Shown piece by piece: positions 54,495 to 62,084 of a stretch of DNA of 64,000 bases. The stretch is from Bordetella parapertussis (lineage in GTDB: Bacteria; Acidobacteriota; Terriglobia; Bryobacterales; Bryobacteraceae): the NCBI GenBank assembly GCA_943328975.2, contig CALQCC020000018.1, positions 1 through 64,000 on the forward strand, given 5' to 3'. The translations under genes and the position numbers were made by a program. Below the pieces are notes generated by a model, which did not search any database, was not told the DNA's origin, and saw only the letters and a list, made by a program, of their open reading frames with translations. The stretch's first letter is position 1; each line of letters starts with the position of its first letter.

Positions 54495-56321
54495 TTGACC
54501 AGTCGCGTAATCCTGATTGCTTTGCTCGCCCGCGTGTTGACCGCACAGGATGCGGTTCGCTACGAGCTGAGCTTCCCCAACGCCGCCCATCACGAGGCGG
54601 AGGTCCGCGCCACCTTCACTGCGCTGCCATTGGGGACGCTCGAAGTGGTGATGAGTCGATCCTCACCTGGGCGTTACTCGCTGCACGAGTTCGCTCGCAA
54701 CATGTACAACGTTCGGGCCAAGGACGCGGCAGGCCGCGCTCTCGCGATTGCGCGATCCACGCCCTATCAGTGGAACGTTTCCGGCCACAACGGTACGGTC
54801 ATCTTCGAATACACGCTCTTCGGCGACGTGGTCAACGGAACCTACAACGCGATCGACTTGACCCATGCCCACCTCAACGCTCCAGCCACCTTTGTGTGGG
54901 CGAGAGGCCTGGAACAGCGGCCTGTTCAGGTGAAACTCGAAGCGCCCCAAGGCGTCGAATGGACGGTGGCCACCCAGCTCGCCGCTTCGGGCGATTGGTG
55001 GACAGCCCCCTCCCGAGACCTCTTGATCGACAGCCCCATCGAGTTCGGCCCGCACAAGCTCCGCGAGTGGCGTGTCGGCGATGCGCAATTCCGAATGGTG
55101 CTGCATTCGACGGCGGACGAGGCGACGGTTTCCGAGTACGCTCGCCTGTGCGAGGCTGTGACAGTCGAAGCGCAAGGCGTGTTCGGAACCTTCCCGCGCT
55201 ATGACTCGGGTCGCTACACAATGCTGCTGGATTATCTGCCGTACGCATCCAGAGACGCGATGGAGCATCGAAACTCCACCTTCATCAGCCACGCTCCACC
55301 TCCCGGGAAAAGCAGCGCGGACTTGATCGAATCGGTGGCGCATGAGTTTTTCCATTCCTGGAACGTCGAGCGAATCCGTCCGCGTTCGCTGGAACCATTC
55401 GATCTGGAGCGCCCCAACATGTCCGGTGAACTGTGGTTCGCCGAAGGCGTCACGAACTACTACGGACCGCTGGTGCTCACTCGCGCAGGCATCATGGACT
55501 TGGACCGCTTTGCCGCAGACCTGGGCATCGCCCTGAACGCGCTGCTAACCTCGCCGGGCAGGGAACTGTTTGACGCAGTCGGGATGAGCCAACTTGCGCC
55601 GTTCTACGACCGCGCCGCCGGTGGCGAACCCAGCAACGAAGAGAACGCCTTCCTCTCCTATTATTACTACGGGCAGGCCCTGGGCGCGGGTATCGATCTC
55701 GATATTCGCACCCGCTTTCCCGGCAAGAGTCTGGATGACTGGATGCGAGCCATGTGGCGCTCACATCCCGACGTAGACAAGCCCTACACGCAGGACGATC
55801 TGCAACGGGCGCTCGCGGAGGCGACGGAAAGCGAAACATTTGCCCACGAAATGTTTTCCCGCTACGTGAACGGGCACGAAGCGATGGACTACAAGACGCT
55901 GCTGGCGCGCGCGGGTTTGTTGCTGCGCAAAGTAACGCCCGGCGAAGTGTGGTTCGGCGCGCCGCAGGCAAATGCATCCAGCACCGGACTTTCGATCAAC
56001 GGTGGTGTTCTTCGCGGCTCACCCGCCTACGTGGCTGGTATTGATCGCGGCGACCGCGTGGTCTCCGTGGACGGCAAAGATATCAAGGAACAGAAGGATT
56101 GGGACAAGATTCTTAAGTCGCACAAGCCTGGGGACCAGACGCGCGTTGTCGTGGAAGGCCGCGGAGGACGCAGAAACGTGCCCCTGGTGTGGCAGGAAGC
56201 TCCTGCCCTAGAACTGGTGACCTACGAATCCGCGAAGCAAACCGTGACGGCCTCGATCCGTGAGTTTCGGACAGCGTGGTTAGGCTCGAAGGCCATTCAT
56301 CCCTTGCCAAAGCTACAATGA
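54495..56321 (+). CDS. M61 family metallopeptidase with C-terminal PDZ domain
   Basis: 608 residues. Signal peptide MTSRVILIALLARVLTAQ; an N-terminal beta-domain; the zinc site HEFFHSWNVERIRP (H283, E284, H287), with the third ligand in WFAEGVTNYYG (about Glu317); and a PDZ domain at about 500-575 (GSPAYVAGIDRGDRVVSVDG). Family M61 glycyl aminopeptidases remove N-terminal Gly from peptides. The start is TTG with GAGGGGG 6 bases upstream, a clear Shine-Dalgarno. It overlaps the PD40 gene by ATGA (56318-56321), so peptide turnover in the periplasm coupled with its neighbour is plausible. Confidence 0.9.
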   Translation: MTSRVILIALLARVLTAQDAVRYELSFPNAAHHEAEVRATFTALPLGTLEVVMSRSSPGRYSLHEFARNMYNVRAKDAAGRALAIARSTPYQWNVSGHNGTVIFEYTLFGDVVNGTYNAIDLTHAHLNAPATFVWARGLEQRPVQVKLEAPQGVEWTVATQLAASGDWWTAPSRDLLIDSPIEFGPHKLREWRVGDAQFRMVLHSTADEATVSEYARLCEAVTVEAQGVFGTFPRYDSGRYTMLLDYLPYASRDAMEHRNSTFISHAPPPGKSSADLIESVAHEFFHSWNVERIRPRSLEPFDLERPNMSGELWFAEGVTNYYGPLVLTRAGIMDLDRFAADLGIALNALLTSPGRELFDAVGMSQLAPFYDRAAGGEPSNEENAFLSYYYYGQALGAGIDLDIRTRFPGKSLDDWMRAMWRSHPDVDKPYTQDDLQRALAEATESETFAHEMFSRYVNGHEAMDYKTLLARAGLLLRKVTPGEVWFGAPQANASSTGLSINGGVLRGSPAYVAGIDRGDRVVSVDGKDIKEQKDWDKILKSHKPGDQTRVVVEGRGGRRNVPLVWQEAPALELVTYESAKQTVTASIREFRTAWLGSKAIHPLPKLQ

Positions 56322-57322
56322 CAGTCATGAAGTACCTACTGGCTCTCATTCCCGTTCTCTGCTGGGGGCAAACCGCCCACCTATCCAATCTGAAGCAACT
56401 CACGCATGGCGGCCAGAATGCCGAAGCCTATTGGGCACCGGATGGCACAAAGCTCATCTTCCAATCCACGCGCGACAACAGCCAATGCGACCAGATCTAC
56501 ACGATGAACGCCGACGGCTCGAATCAAAAGATGGTCTCGACCGGCAAAGGCGTCACCACCTGTGGCTACTTCCTCGCCGACAGCAAGCACTTCGTCTACG
56601 CTTCCACGCATGACGCCGGACCTGCATGCCCCGCGCCCGCCGATCGCAGCAAGGGCTACGTGTGGGCCGTGTATCCCGGCTTCGATATCTACCTCGCCGA
56701 TGAGACGGGCAAGATCGAGAAGAAGCTCACCAACGCCCCTGGCTACGATGCCGAGGCGACGGTCAATTGGAAGAACAACACGATTCTGTACACGTCCAAG
56801 TCGTCCGCCGACCTGGACCTGTGGACGATGAAACCCGACGGTTCTGCGAAGAAGCAGATTACGAAAAGCCCCGGTTACGATGGCGGCGCAGTATTTTCGC
56901 GCGATGGTTCCAAGATGGTGTGGCGCGCGTTTCATCCCACCACGCCCGAACAGACCAAGACCTATCGCGACCTGCTGGCCGAGGATCTGACCGTTCCCAT
57001 GAAAATGGAACTGTGGGTCGCCAACCGCGATGGATCGAACGCAAAACAAATCACGCAGTACGGCTGCGCCAGCTTCGCTCCGACGTTCACGCCGGATGGC
57101 CGCAAGATCTTGTTCTCCTCCAATAAACACAAATGCGACAGCCGCGACTTCGAGTTGTACATGGTGAACACCGACGGCTCTGGTTTGGAGCAGGTCACCA
57201 GCTACGGCGGCTTCACCTCCTTCCCCGAGTTTTCACCGGATGGCAAGACGCTAGTGTTCGCATCCAGCTATCAAGGCACCGGCAACTACGAGTTCAACAT
57301 CTTCACAGCTGACTGGAAGTAG
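56318..57322 (+). CDS. Exported PD40/TolB-like beta-propeller protein
   Basis: 334 residues with a signal peptide (MTVMKYLLALIPVLCWGQTA). At least five WD40-like PD40 repeats are visible by their PDG/DGS-containing turns: EAYWAPDGTKLIFQSTRD, IYTMNADGSNQKM, DLWTMKPDGSAKKQI, TFTPDGRKILFSSN, and FPEFSPDGKTLVFASS. Four or more cysteines suggest disulfides. PD40 propellers serve as interaction platforms or as parts of peptidases; no catalytic domain is seen here. Alternative start ATG at 56327 exists. It is coupled to the M61 peptidase gene. Confidence 0.83.
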   Translation: MTVMKYLLALIPVLCWGQTAHLSNLKQLTHGGQNAEAYWAPDGTKLIFQSTRDNSQCDQIYTMNADGSNQKMVSTGKGVTTCGYFLADSKHFVYASTHDAGPACPAPADRSKGYVWAVYPGFDIYLADETGKIEKKLTNAPGYDAEATVNWKNNTILYTSKSSADLDLWTMKPDGSAKKQITKSPGYDGGAVFSRDGSKMVWRAFHPTTPEQTKTYRDLLAEDLTVPMKMELWVANRDGSNAKQITQYGCASFAPTFTPDGRKILFSSNKHKCDSRDFELYMVNTDGSGLEQVTSYGGFTSFPEFSPDGKTLVFASSYQGTGNYEFNIFTADWK

Positions 57323-57328
57323 AACGCA

Positions 57329-58093
57329 ATGAAGACGCTACTCCTGGTTCTTTTGTGCTCCATCCCGTCGTGGGCCGGGAAGCGGATTGTGATGAATATG
57401 ACGGTAGATGGAGTTTCCCAACGTCTGGAAACGCTGGTCGAGCCGACGCGCCTCCGCATGAACATGGGAGATCTCGCTTCGATCATTTTCCTCACCGACG
57501 GTGGAAGATCGCGAATCGTGACTCTGACACCTGCTACAAACCAATACATGGAGATTGATCAAGCGATCTTCATTGAACTACAGACCTCGTTGGATGGCCT
57601 GTTCGCCAAGCTGCCGCCCGAGATGCGCGACCAGTTAAAAGAGCAAATGCGGAAAGAGACCACTTCGGTCGCGCAGCCGCAAGTGCCGAAGATGGTTCTG
57701 AGCGGTGAGCGAACAGTGAAGGGTTTTCCTTGCAAAGTCTACGCTGTGATGAATGGCGATCTGAAGACGCAGGAAGTCTGCGTTGCAAGCGCGGCGGACC
57801 TTGGCATTTCGAGCGCGGATGCAGCTGTGTTCGGACTGATGCGGACCTTTAGTGAAGAACTCTTGCGGAGCCTGTCCCAACTTCCTTTTCCCATGCAACT
57901 CGACGGGTTCGAGCAGTATTTGAATCCCCTCTCAGGGACGCGCGACGGTCAAGGCGTGCAAGTCATCCACTACGAAAACGGCAAAGCGACCGCGGAGGAT
58001 TTGATTCAGTCGGTGGACGATGCTACCTTCACGGATGCTGATTTCTCGACAGGCACAGCCGTGAAGCGAGAAATGCCGCGATTCCCCCAATAG
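57329..58093 (+). CDS. DUF4412-like exported protein (first of tandem pair)
   Basis: 254 residues with a signal peptide (MKTLLLVLLCSIPSWAGKR). After cleavage a beta-rich domain follows (VMNMTVDGVSQRLETLVEPT, then RLRMNMGDLASIIFLTDGG and YMEIDQ), and the chain ends near EDLIQSVDDATFTDADFSTG. The layout and the tail DATFTDADFSTGTA are shared with the next gene. Such proteins resemble the DUF4412 family of exported proteins of unknown function, possibly lipid or ligand binding. It begins 6 bases after the PD40 gene. Confidence 0.72.
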   Translation: MKTLLLVLLCSIPSWAGKRIVMNMTVDGVSQRLETLVEPTRLRMNMGDLASIIFLTDGGRSRIVTLTPATNQYMEIDQAIFIELQTSLDGLFAKLPPEMRDQLKEQMRKETTSVAQPQVPKMVLSGERTVKGFPCKVYAVMNGDLKTQEVCVASAADLGISSADAAVFGLMRTFSEELLRSLSQLPFPMQLDGFEQYLNPLSGTRDGQGVQVIHYENGKATAEDLIQSVDDATFTDADFSTGTAVKREMPRFPQ

Positions 58094-58127
58094 AAACGCT
58101 CCCGCCACGGCCCCACTCGCTCGCGCG

Positions 58128-58133
58128 TAGAAT
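58128..58133 (+). promoter_or_regulatory. -10 box of leaderless type (TAGAAT)
   Basis: TAGAAT ends 6 bases before the ATG at 58140; the transcript would start on the A of the ATG. No -35 is visible. Confidence 0.4.
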
Positions 58134-58139
58134 AGGGGC

Positions 58140-58961
58140 ATGAAACAAGTTCTTTCCGCTTTTTGTGCTCTCATGTCGCTGGCCACTATGCCTGTTTGGG
58201 CCGCCAAGCGGATTCAGATGGAATCCACCGACCTGACTAAGAACACAACTAAGCCGCGAGAGATCCTGCTCGATGCGGACCGTCTGCGTGTGAACGAGGG
58301 TGACACGTCCGTCATGTTCCTTACGAAGGGCGGCAACCGCCTCGTCATGCTGAACAAGACTCGCAATGAGTATCAGGAGTTGGACCAAGCCGCGATGGAC
58401 GCAATGGGTCAACAGCTGGCCGGTGCGATGTCGCAAATGGATGCGATGTTGAAGGGTATGCCTCCGGCGCAGCGCGCCCAAATGGAACAGATGTTGAAGG
58501 GTAAGATGCCGGCTGCTTCGTCCACCCCTGCGGCCAGTACGACGTATACGGCTAAGGGTCCGGGAACAGTGAACGGATTCCGCTGCACCAATTACGACGG
58601 AACGCGCGGCGGACAGAAGGTCTCCGAAGTGTGTGCGGCTCAGATGGCGGACGTCAAGATCAGCCCCTCGGATTTTCAGGTAATGGAAAAGATGCGCGAG
58701 TTCATGTCGGGAATGTTGAAGGCCATGCAGAACTCTCCGTTCGCGGGGATGATGTCCGGCGCATCCATCACTCAGGCGGGGATAAACGGGTTGCCGGTGC
58801 AGACCACCACCTTTAACAATGGCCAAGCGACCCAGCGGGAACAAGTGAAGGCCGTGCAGGACGCCACTTTAACCGACGCTGATTTTTCAACAGGCACCGC
58901 CAAGAAAACCGACATGCTCGGCATGGGCGCGGCTGGCCGGGGCGCAGCGAAGGGAAAATAG
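58140..58961 (+). CDS. DUF4412-like exported protein (second of tandem pair)
   Basis: 273 residues with a signal peptide (MSLATMPVWAAK end). It mirrors the upstream gene: a strand-rich start (RIQMESTDLTKNTTKPREIL), DADRLRVNEGDTSVMFLTKG, YQELDQAAMDAMG, and the same ending DATLTDADFSTGTA. A Met/Gln-rich insertion (about 85-125, MLKGMPPAQRAQMEQMLKG) and a Pro/Ala linker are new compared with the first copy. GTVNGFRCTNYDG and EVCAAQMADVKI contain two cysteines matching GFPCKVYA and EVCVASAADLGI of the paralogue. Function unknown. Confidence 0.72.
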   Translation: MKQVLSAFCALMSLATMPVWAAKRIQMESTDLTKNTTKPREILLDADRLRVNEGDTSVMFLTKGGNRLVMLNKTRNEYQELDQAAMDAMGQQLAGAMSQMDAMLKGMPPAQRAQMEQMLKGKMPAASSTPAASTTYTAKGPGTVNGFRCTNYDGTRGGQKVSEVCAAQMADVKISPSDFQVMEKMREFMSGMLKAMQNSPFAGMMSGASITQAGINGLPVQTTTFNNGQATQREQVKAVQDATLTDADFSTGTAKKTDMLGMGAAGRGAAKGK

Positions 58962-58963
58962 CT

Positions 58964-60016
58964 TTACGCGAGCACGGGGAACGGTCCGGCTTCCTGGCGG
59001 CTCAGTTGTCCGCACGCCGCGTACACGTCCAGCCCGCGGGGCTTGCGCACGTAGCACGGGAACGATTTTCGGATAATGGCCTGAAAGGATGCGACCTGCG
59101 CGGGATCCGGAGTCTCAAACGAAATCCCAGGCCCCGGGTTCAGCGCGATCAAGTTGACCACCGCGTCGATCTTAGCGAGCAGTTTCAACACCCGGTGCGC
59201 GTCGGCATCGGTATCGTTCACGCCCTTGAGCAACACATATTCAAACATGATGCGCTCGCGCGGCTTCAACGGGTAAGCGCGGCACGTTTCCATCAGGTCG
59301 GCAAGATGATACTTGCGCGTGATCGGCATGATCTGCTGCCGCTGTTCTTCGTGCGAGGCGTTGAGAGAGATCGCCAATTTGGGCCGGATCTCAGCTTGCC
59401 CCAGTTCGATGATCTTGGGAATAATGCCGGACGTGGACACCGCAATGCGGCGCGGCGCGACCGCTCCGCCGCGTTGATCGGTCAGCAGCCGAGTGGCTTT
59501 CAGCACGTTGGGCAGGTTCAGCAGCGGTTCGCCCTGGCCCATCATGACGATATTGAGCCGATCGACATTTGCCTCGACGCCTTGATCCCCAGCCACGCGC
59601 AACACTTGCCCCACGATCTCGCCCGCGGTGAGGCTGCGCTCCAAGCCCATCAGCGCGGTCAGGCAGAACTTGCAATCCACGGGACAGCCGACCTGGCTCG
59701 AAATGCAGATCGTTGCGCGCTCGCCTTCGGGCATCCATACCGATTCCACCGTCTTGCCGTCGTGTAGTTTGAGCAGGTAGCGGCGTGTTCCGTCCGCCGA
59801 ATCGTAAATCTTCGCGATCTCCGGCAACCCCAATGGCAGCACGTCGCGCATCGCCTGAGGAATGTTCGTGATTTCGTCGAGGCTGGTCACGCGCCGGTGA
59901 TACACGGCTTCGTAGATCTGTTGCGCGCGGAACTTGGGATGCCCTGGACCCAGCGCGGCGTGAATTTCGGCCACGTCCATGCCGACGACGGAGGTGGGTG
60001 CTAGCGTGGGAGGCAT
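58964..60016 (-). CDS. rlmN: 23S rRNA (adenine2503-C2)-methyltransferase RlmN
   Basis: A 350-residue radical SAM enzyme that methylates C2 of A2503 in 23S rRNA (and A37 in some tRNAs). The cluster cysteines are C111, C115 and C118 (GCPVDCKFC), and the methyl-carrying Cys is about C335 (YAACGQL). [23 protein letters not shown] and [11 protein letters not shown] are typical. It is convergent with the DUF4412-like gene (2 bases between) and divergent from the tannase gene, with TACTCT 7 bases before its ATG. Confidence 0.95.
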   Translation of the reverse strand: MPPTLAPTSVVGMDVAEIHAALGPGHPKFRAQQIYEAVYHRRVTSLDEITNIPQAMRDVLPLGLPEIAKIYDSADGTRRYLLKLHDGKTVESVWMPEGERATICISSQVGCPVDCKFCLTALMGLERSLTAGEIVGQVLRVAGDQGVEANVDRLNIVMMGQGEPLLNLPNVLKATRLLTDQRGGAVAPRRIAVSTSGIIPKIIELGQAEIRPKLAISLNASHEEQRQQIMPITRKYHLADLMETCRAYPLKPRERIMFEYVLLKGVNDTDADAHRVLKLLAKIDAVVNLIALNPGPGISFETPDPAQVASFQAIIRKSFPCYVRKPRGLDVYAACGQLSRQEAGPFPVLA

Positions 60017-60023
60017 TTCTTTC

Positions 60024-60029
60024 AGAGTA
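60024..60029 (-). promoter_or_regulatory. Extended -10 box (TGtTACTCT) for rlmN
   Basis: On the minus strand TACTCT, with TG one base upstream, ends 7 bases before the ATG at 60016. It is placed back to back with the TAACAT box of the divergent gene inside a 36-base spacer. Confidence 0.45.
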
Positions 60030-60038
60030 ACATTCGAC

Positions 60039-60044
60039 TAACAT
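60039..60044 (+). promoter_or_regulatory. -10 box of leaderless type (TAACAT) for the tannase gene
   Basis: TAACAT ends 8 bases before the ATG at 60053. No Shine-Dalgarno lies in AGACAGTC. Together with the box at 60024-60029 it would give two leaderless transcripts from a spacer too short for normal leaders. Confidence 0.45.
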
Positions 60045-60052
60045 AGACAGTC

Positions 60053-61564
60053 ATGAAGATCGCGTTTTTCCTTATTGCCGGTATTTGTGCCGTGCAGGCC
60101 GCTCCCGTCATTGACTGCTCCGCGCTTGCCTCCAAATCTTTTGGGGCTGATGTCAAAATTGAATCCGCTAAAGCCGTTGCTGCCGCTGCCAACCTGCCCG
60201 CCCATTGCGAAGTTCGTGGCGTGATCTGGCCGGAAGCGCGCTTCGTTGTGAAGTTGCCGACAGCATGGAATGAACGTTTCCAGATGGTCGGGAACGGCGG
60301 GTGGGCCGGCACCATCACGACCGCCGCAGTGGACGCAGCTGTGCGTGGTGGCTATGCCTCTACGTCCACCGATACGGGTCACGATGCGCAAAAGGAGCCC
60401 GGAGCTACATTCGCCTTGAAGAGCGACACGAACCCCAACGCCGCGCGCAAGGTGATCGACCACGGCTATCTCTCGGTTCATGAGACCGCGCTGCTGGCGA
60501 AGAAAGTGATCCGGGCCTACTACGGCGCCGACGCGAAGTATTCTTATTGGGTCGGCTGCTCCACCGGCGGACGGCAAGGCCTCATCGAAGCCCAACGGTA
60601 TCCGGAGGACTTCGACGGCTACGTGATCGGAGCTCCTGTGCTCAACCTCAGCGGCTTGCAGATGAAAGCGATTTGGAATTGGATTCAAGTTGGTCCGGGC
60701 CCCGGCGAGATCAAGGCGGAGAAATTGCCTGCGCTGGAAGCAGGTGTTTACAGTAAGTGCGATGCCTTGGATGGATTGAAAGACGGGTTGATCGAAAACC
60801 CGCTGACGTGCAATTTCGATCCGGCCAAAGATCTACCCAAATGCTCCGGTGCGGAGACTGCAACGTGCTTCACCGCCGGACAGATCGCTGCACTGAAGAA
60901 GGTCTACGATGGCGTTCACAATTCAAAGGGCGAGTTGTTGTTCCCCGGAGCCGCGCTGGGCGGCGAGGCATTCGCAGCTGGACGAGGCGGAGTTCGCACC
61001 AGCGGCTGGGATGGCTCCATGTTGGCTAGCTTTCAACTTGGCGACACGTTCATGAAGTTCATGGCGTTCGACGTACGCCCCGGCGCCAAGTGGGACTATC
61101 ACTCGTATAACTTCGACACCGATCCGGTCAAGATGGCGAACACCGCGTTAGTGATCAACGCCACCGTCACTGACCTTACCGCCGTGAAGATGCGCGGCGC
61201 GAAGATCGTCCACTATCATGGCTGGGCCGATCCCGGTGTGACCTCGAAGATGTCCGTCGACTACTACGAAGCCGCGAAGCGTACCATGGGCGAGAAAGAG
61301 ACCACCGACTTCTATCGCTTCTTCCCCGTTCCTGGAATGTTCCATTGCGGTGGAGGCCCCGGCTGCGGCGACGCCGATTGGTTGACCGCCGTCGTCAACT
61401 GGGTGGAAAAGGGCGTAGCCCCTGAGATGGTCGTCGGTGCACACGTGGAGAATGGCCAGACGACACGCACACGACCGCTCTGCATGTACCCGACGGTTGC
61501 GCGTTACAAAGGCACCGGCAGTATCGACCAGGCAGAGAACTTCGCCTGTGCAGCGCAGCGGTAG
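60053..61564 (+). CDS. Tannase/feruloyl esterase family hydrolase
   Basis: 503 residues with a signal peptide (MKIAFFLIAGICAVQAAP). The serine nucleophile is S170 in WVGCSTGGRQG; the acid is probably the Asp in HYHGWADPGV and the base His in GMFHCGGGPG, the family pattern with a disulfide bringing nucleophile and His regions together. Members hydrolyse ester bonds in tannins or feruloylated polysaccharides in the periplasm or outside the cell, consistent with plant-material use by soil bacteria. Which ester is cut is unknown. DUF1697 follows directly (TAG then ATG). Confidence 0.88.
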   Translation: MKIAFFLIAGICAVQAAPVIDCSALASKSFGADVKIESAKAVAAAANLPAHCEVRGVIWPEARFVVKLPTAWNERFQMVGNGGWAGTITTAAVDAAVRGGYASTSTDTGHDAQKEPGATFALKSDTNPNAARKVIDHGYLSVHETALLAKKVIRAYYGADAKYSYWVGCSTGGRQGLIEAQRYPEDFDGYVIGAPVLNLSGLQMKAIWNWIQVGPGPGEIKAEKLPALEAGVYSKCDALDGLKDGLIENPLTCNFDPAKDLPKCSGAETATCFTAGQIAALKKVYDGVHNSKGELLFPGAALGGEAFAAGRGGVRTSGWDGSMLASFQLGDTFMKFMAFDVRPGAKWDYHSYNFDTDPVKMANTALVINATVTDLTAVKMRGAKIVHYHGWADPGVTSKMSVDYYEAAKRTMGEKETTDFYRFFPVPGMFHCGGGPGCGDADWLTAVVNWVEKGVAPEMVVGAHVENGQTTRTRPLCMYPTVARYKGTGSIDQAENFACAAQR

Positions 61565-62077
61565 ATGGCGAGTTACATCGCGCTTTTGCGCGCCGTCAAT
61601 GTTGGTGGTACCGGCAAGCTGTCCATGGCTGATCTCAAATCGATGTGCAGCGATGCCGGTTTCACGCAGGTCCAAACGTATATTGCGAGTGGCAACGTAG
61701 TCTTCATGACCGAGGCATCTCCAAAGAGAGTAAAGTCCGAACTGGAGGCTCGCCTTCTTGCCTATGCGGGGAAGTCCGTCGGGGTCGTGGTCCGCACGGC
61801 CCCTGAAATGGTAGACGTGCTTGCGCGGAACCCATTTCCAAAGGCCGCCCCGAACCGCACAGCCGTGATCTTCCTCGATGAAGCTCCGCAGGCGGACACG
61901 TTGTCACATGCGGCTGGCCAGCAGGATGAAGAGATGCAGCTGGGTTCGCGCGAGATTTACGTTCATTATCCAAGCGGCATGGGTACTTCCAAGCTGAAGA
62001 TCCCCGCAGCGAAGACGGGCACTGCTCGGAATATGAACACCGTTGCGAAACTCACAGCGCTTGCCGCAGCTTTGTGA
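61565..62077 (+). CDS. DUF1697 family protein
   Basis: A 170-residue soluble protein starting MASYIALLRAVNVGGTGKLS, followed by LKSMCSDAGFTQVQTYIASG and NVVF, a strongly conserved DUF1697 layout (about 170-180 residues, ferredoxin-like fold). The C-terminal SREIYVHYPSGMGTSKLKIP block also fits. The function of the family is unknown. Its ATG touches the preceding stop codon, so it is probably translated from the tannase mRNA, but a functional link is only positional. Convergent with glgB, 7 bases apart. Confidence 0.88.
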   Translation: MASYIALLRAVNVGGTGKLSMADLKSMCSDAGFTQVQTYIASGNVVFMTEASPKRVKSELEARLLAYAGKSVGVVVRTAPEMVDVLARNPFPKAAPNRTAVIFLDEAPQADTLSHAAGQQDEEMQLGSREIYVHYPSGMGTSKLKIPAAKTGTARNMNTVAKLTALAAAL

Positions 62078-62084
62078 GCGCGGT

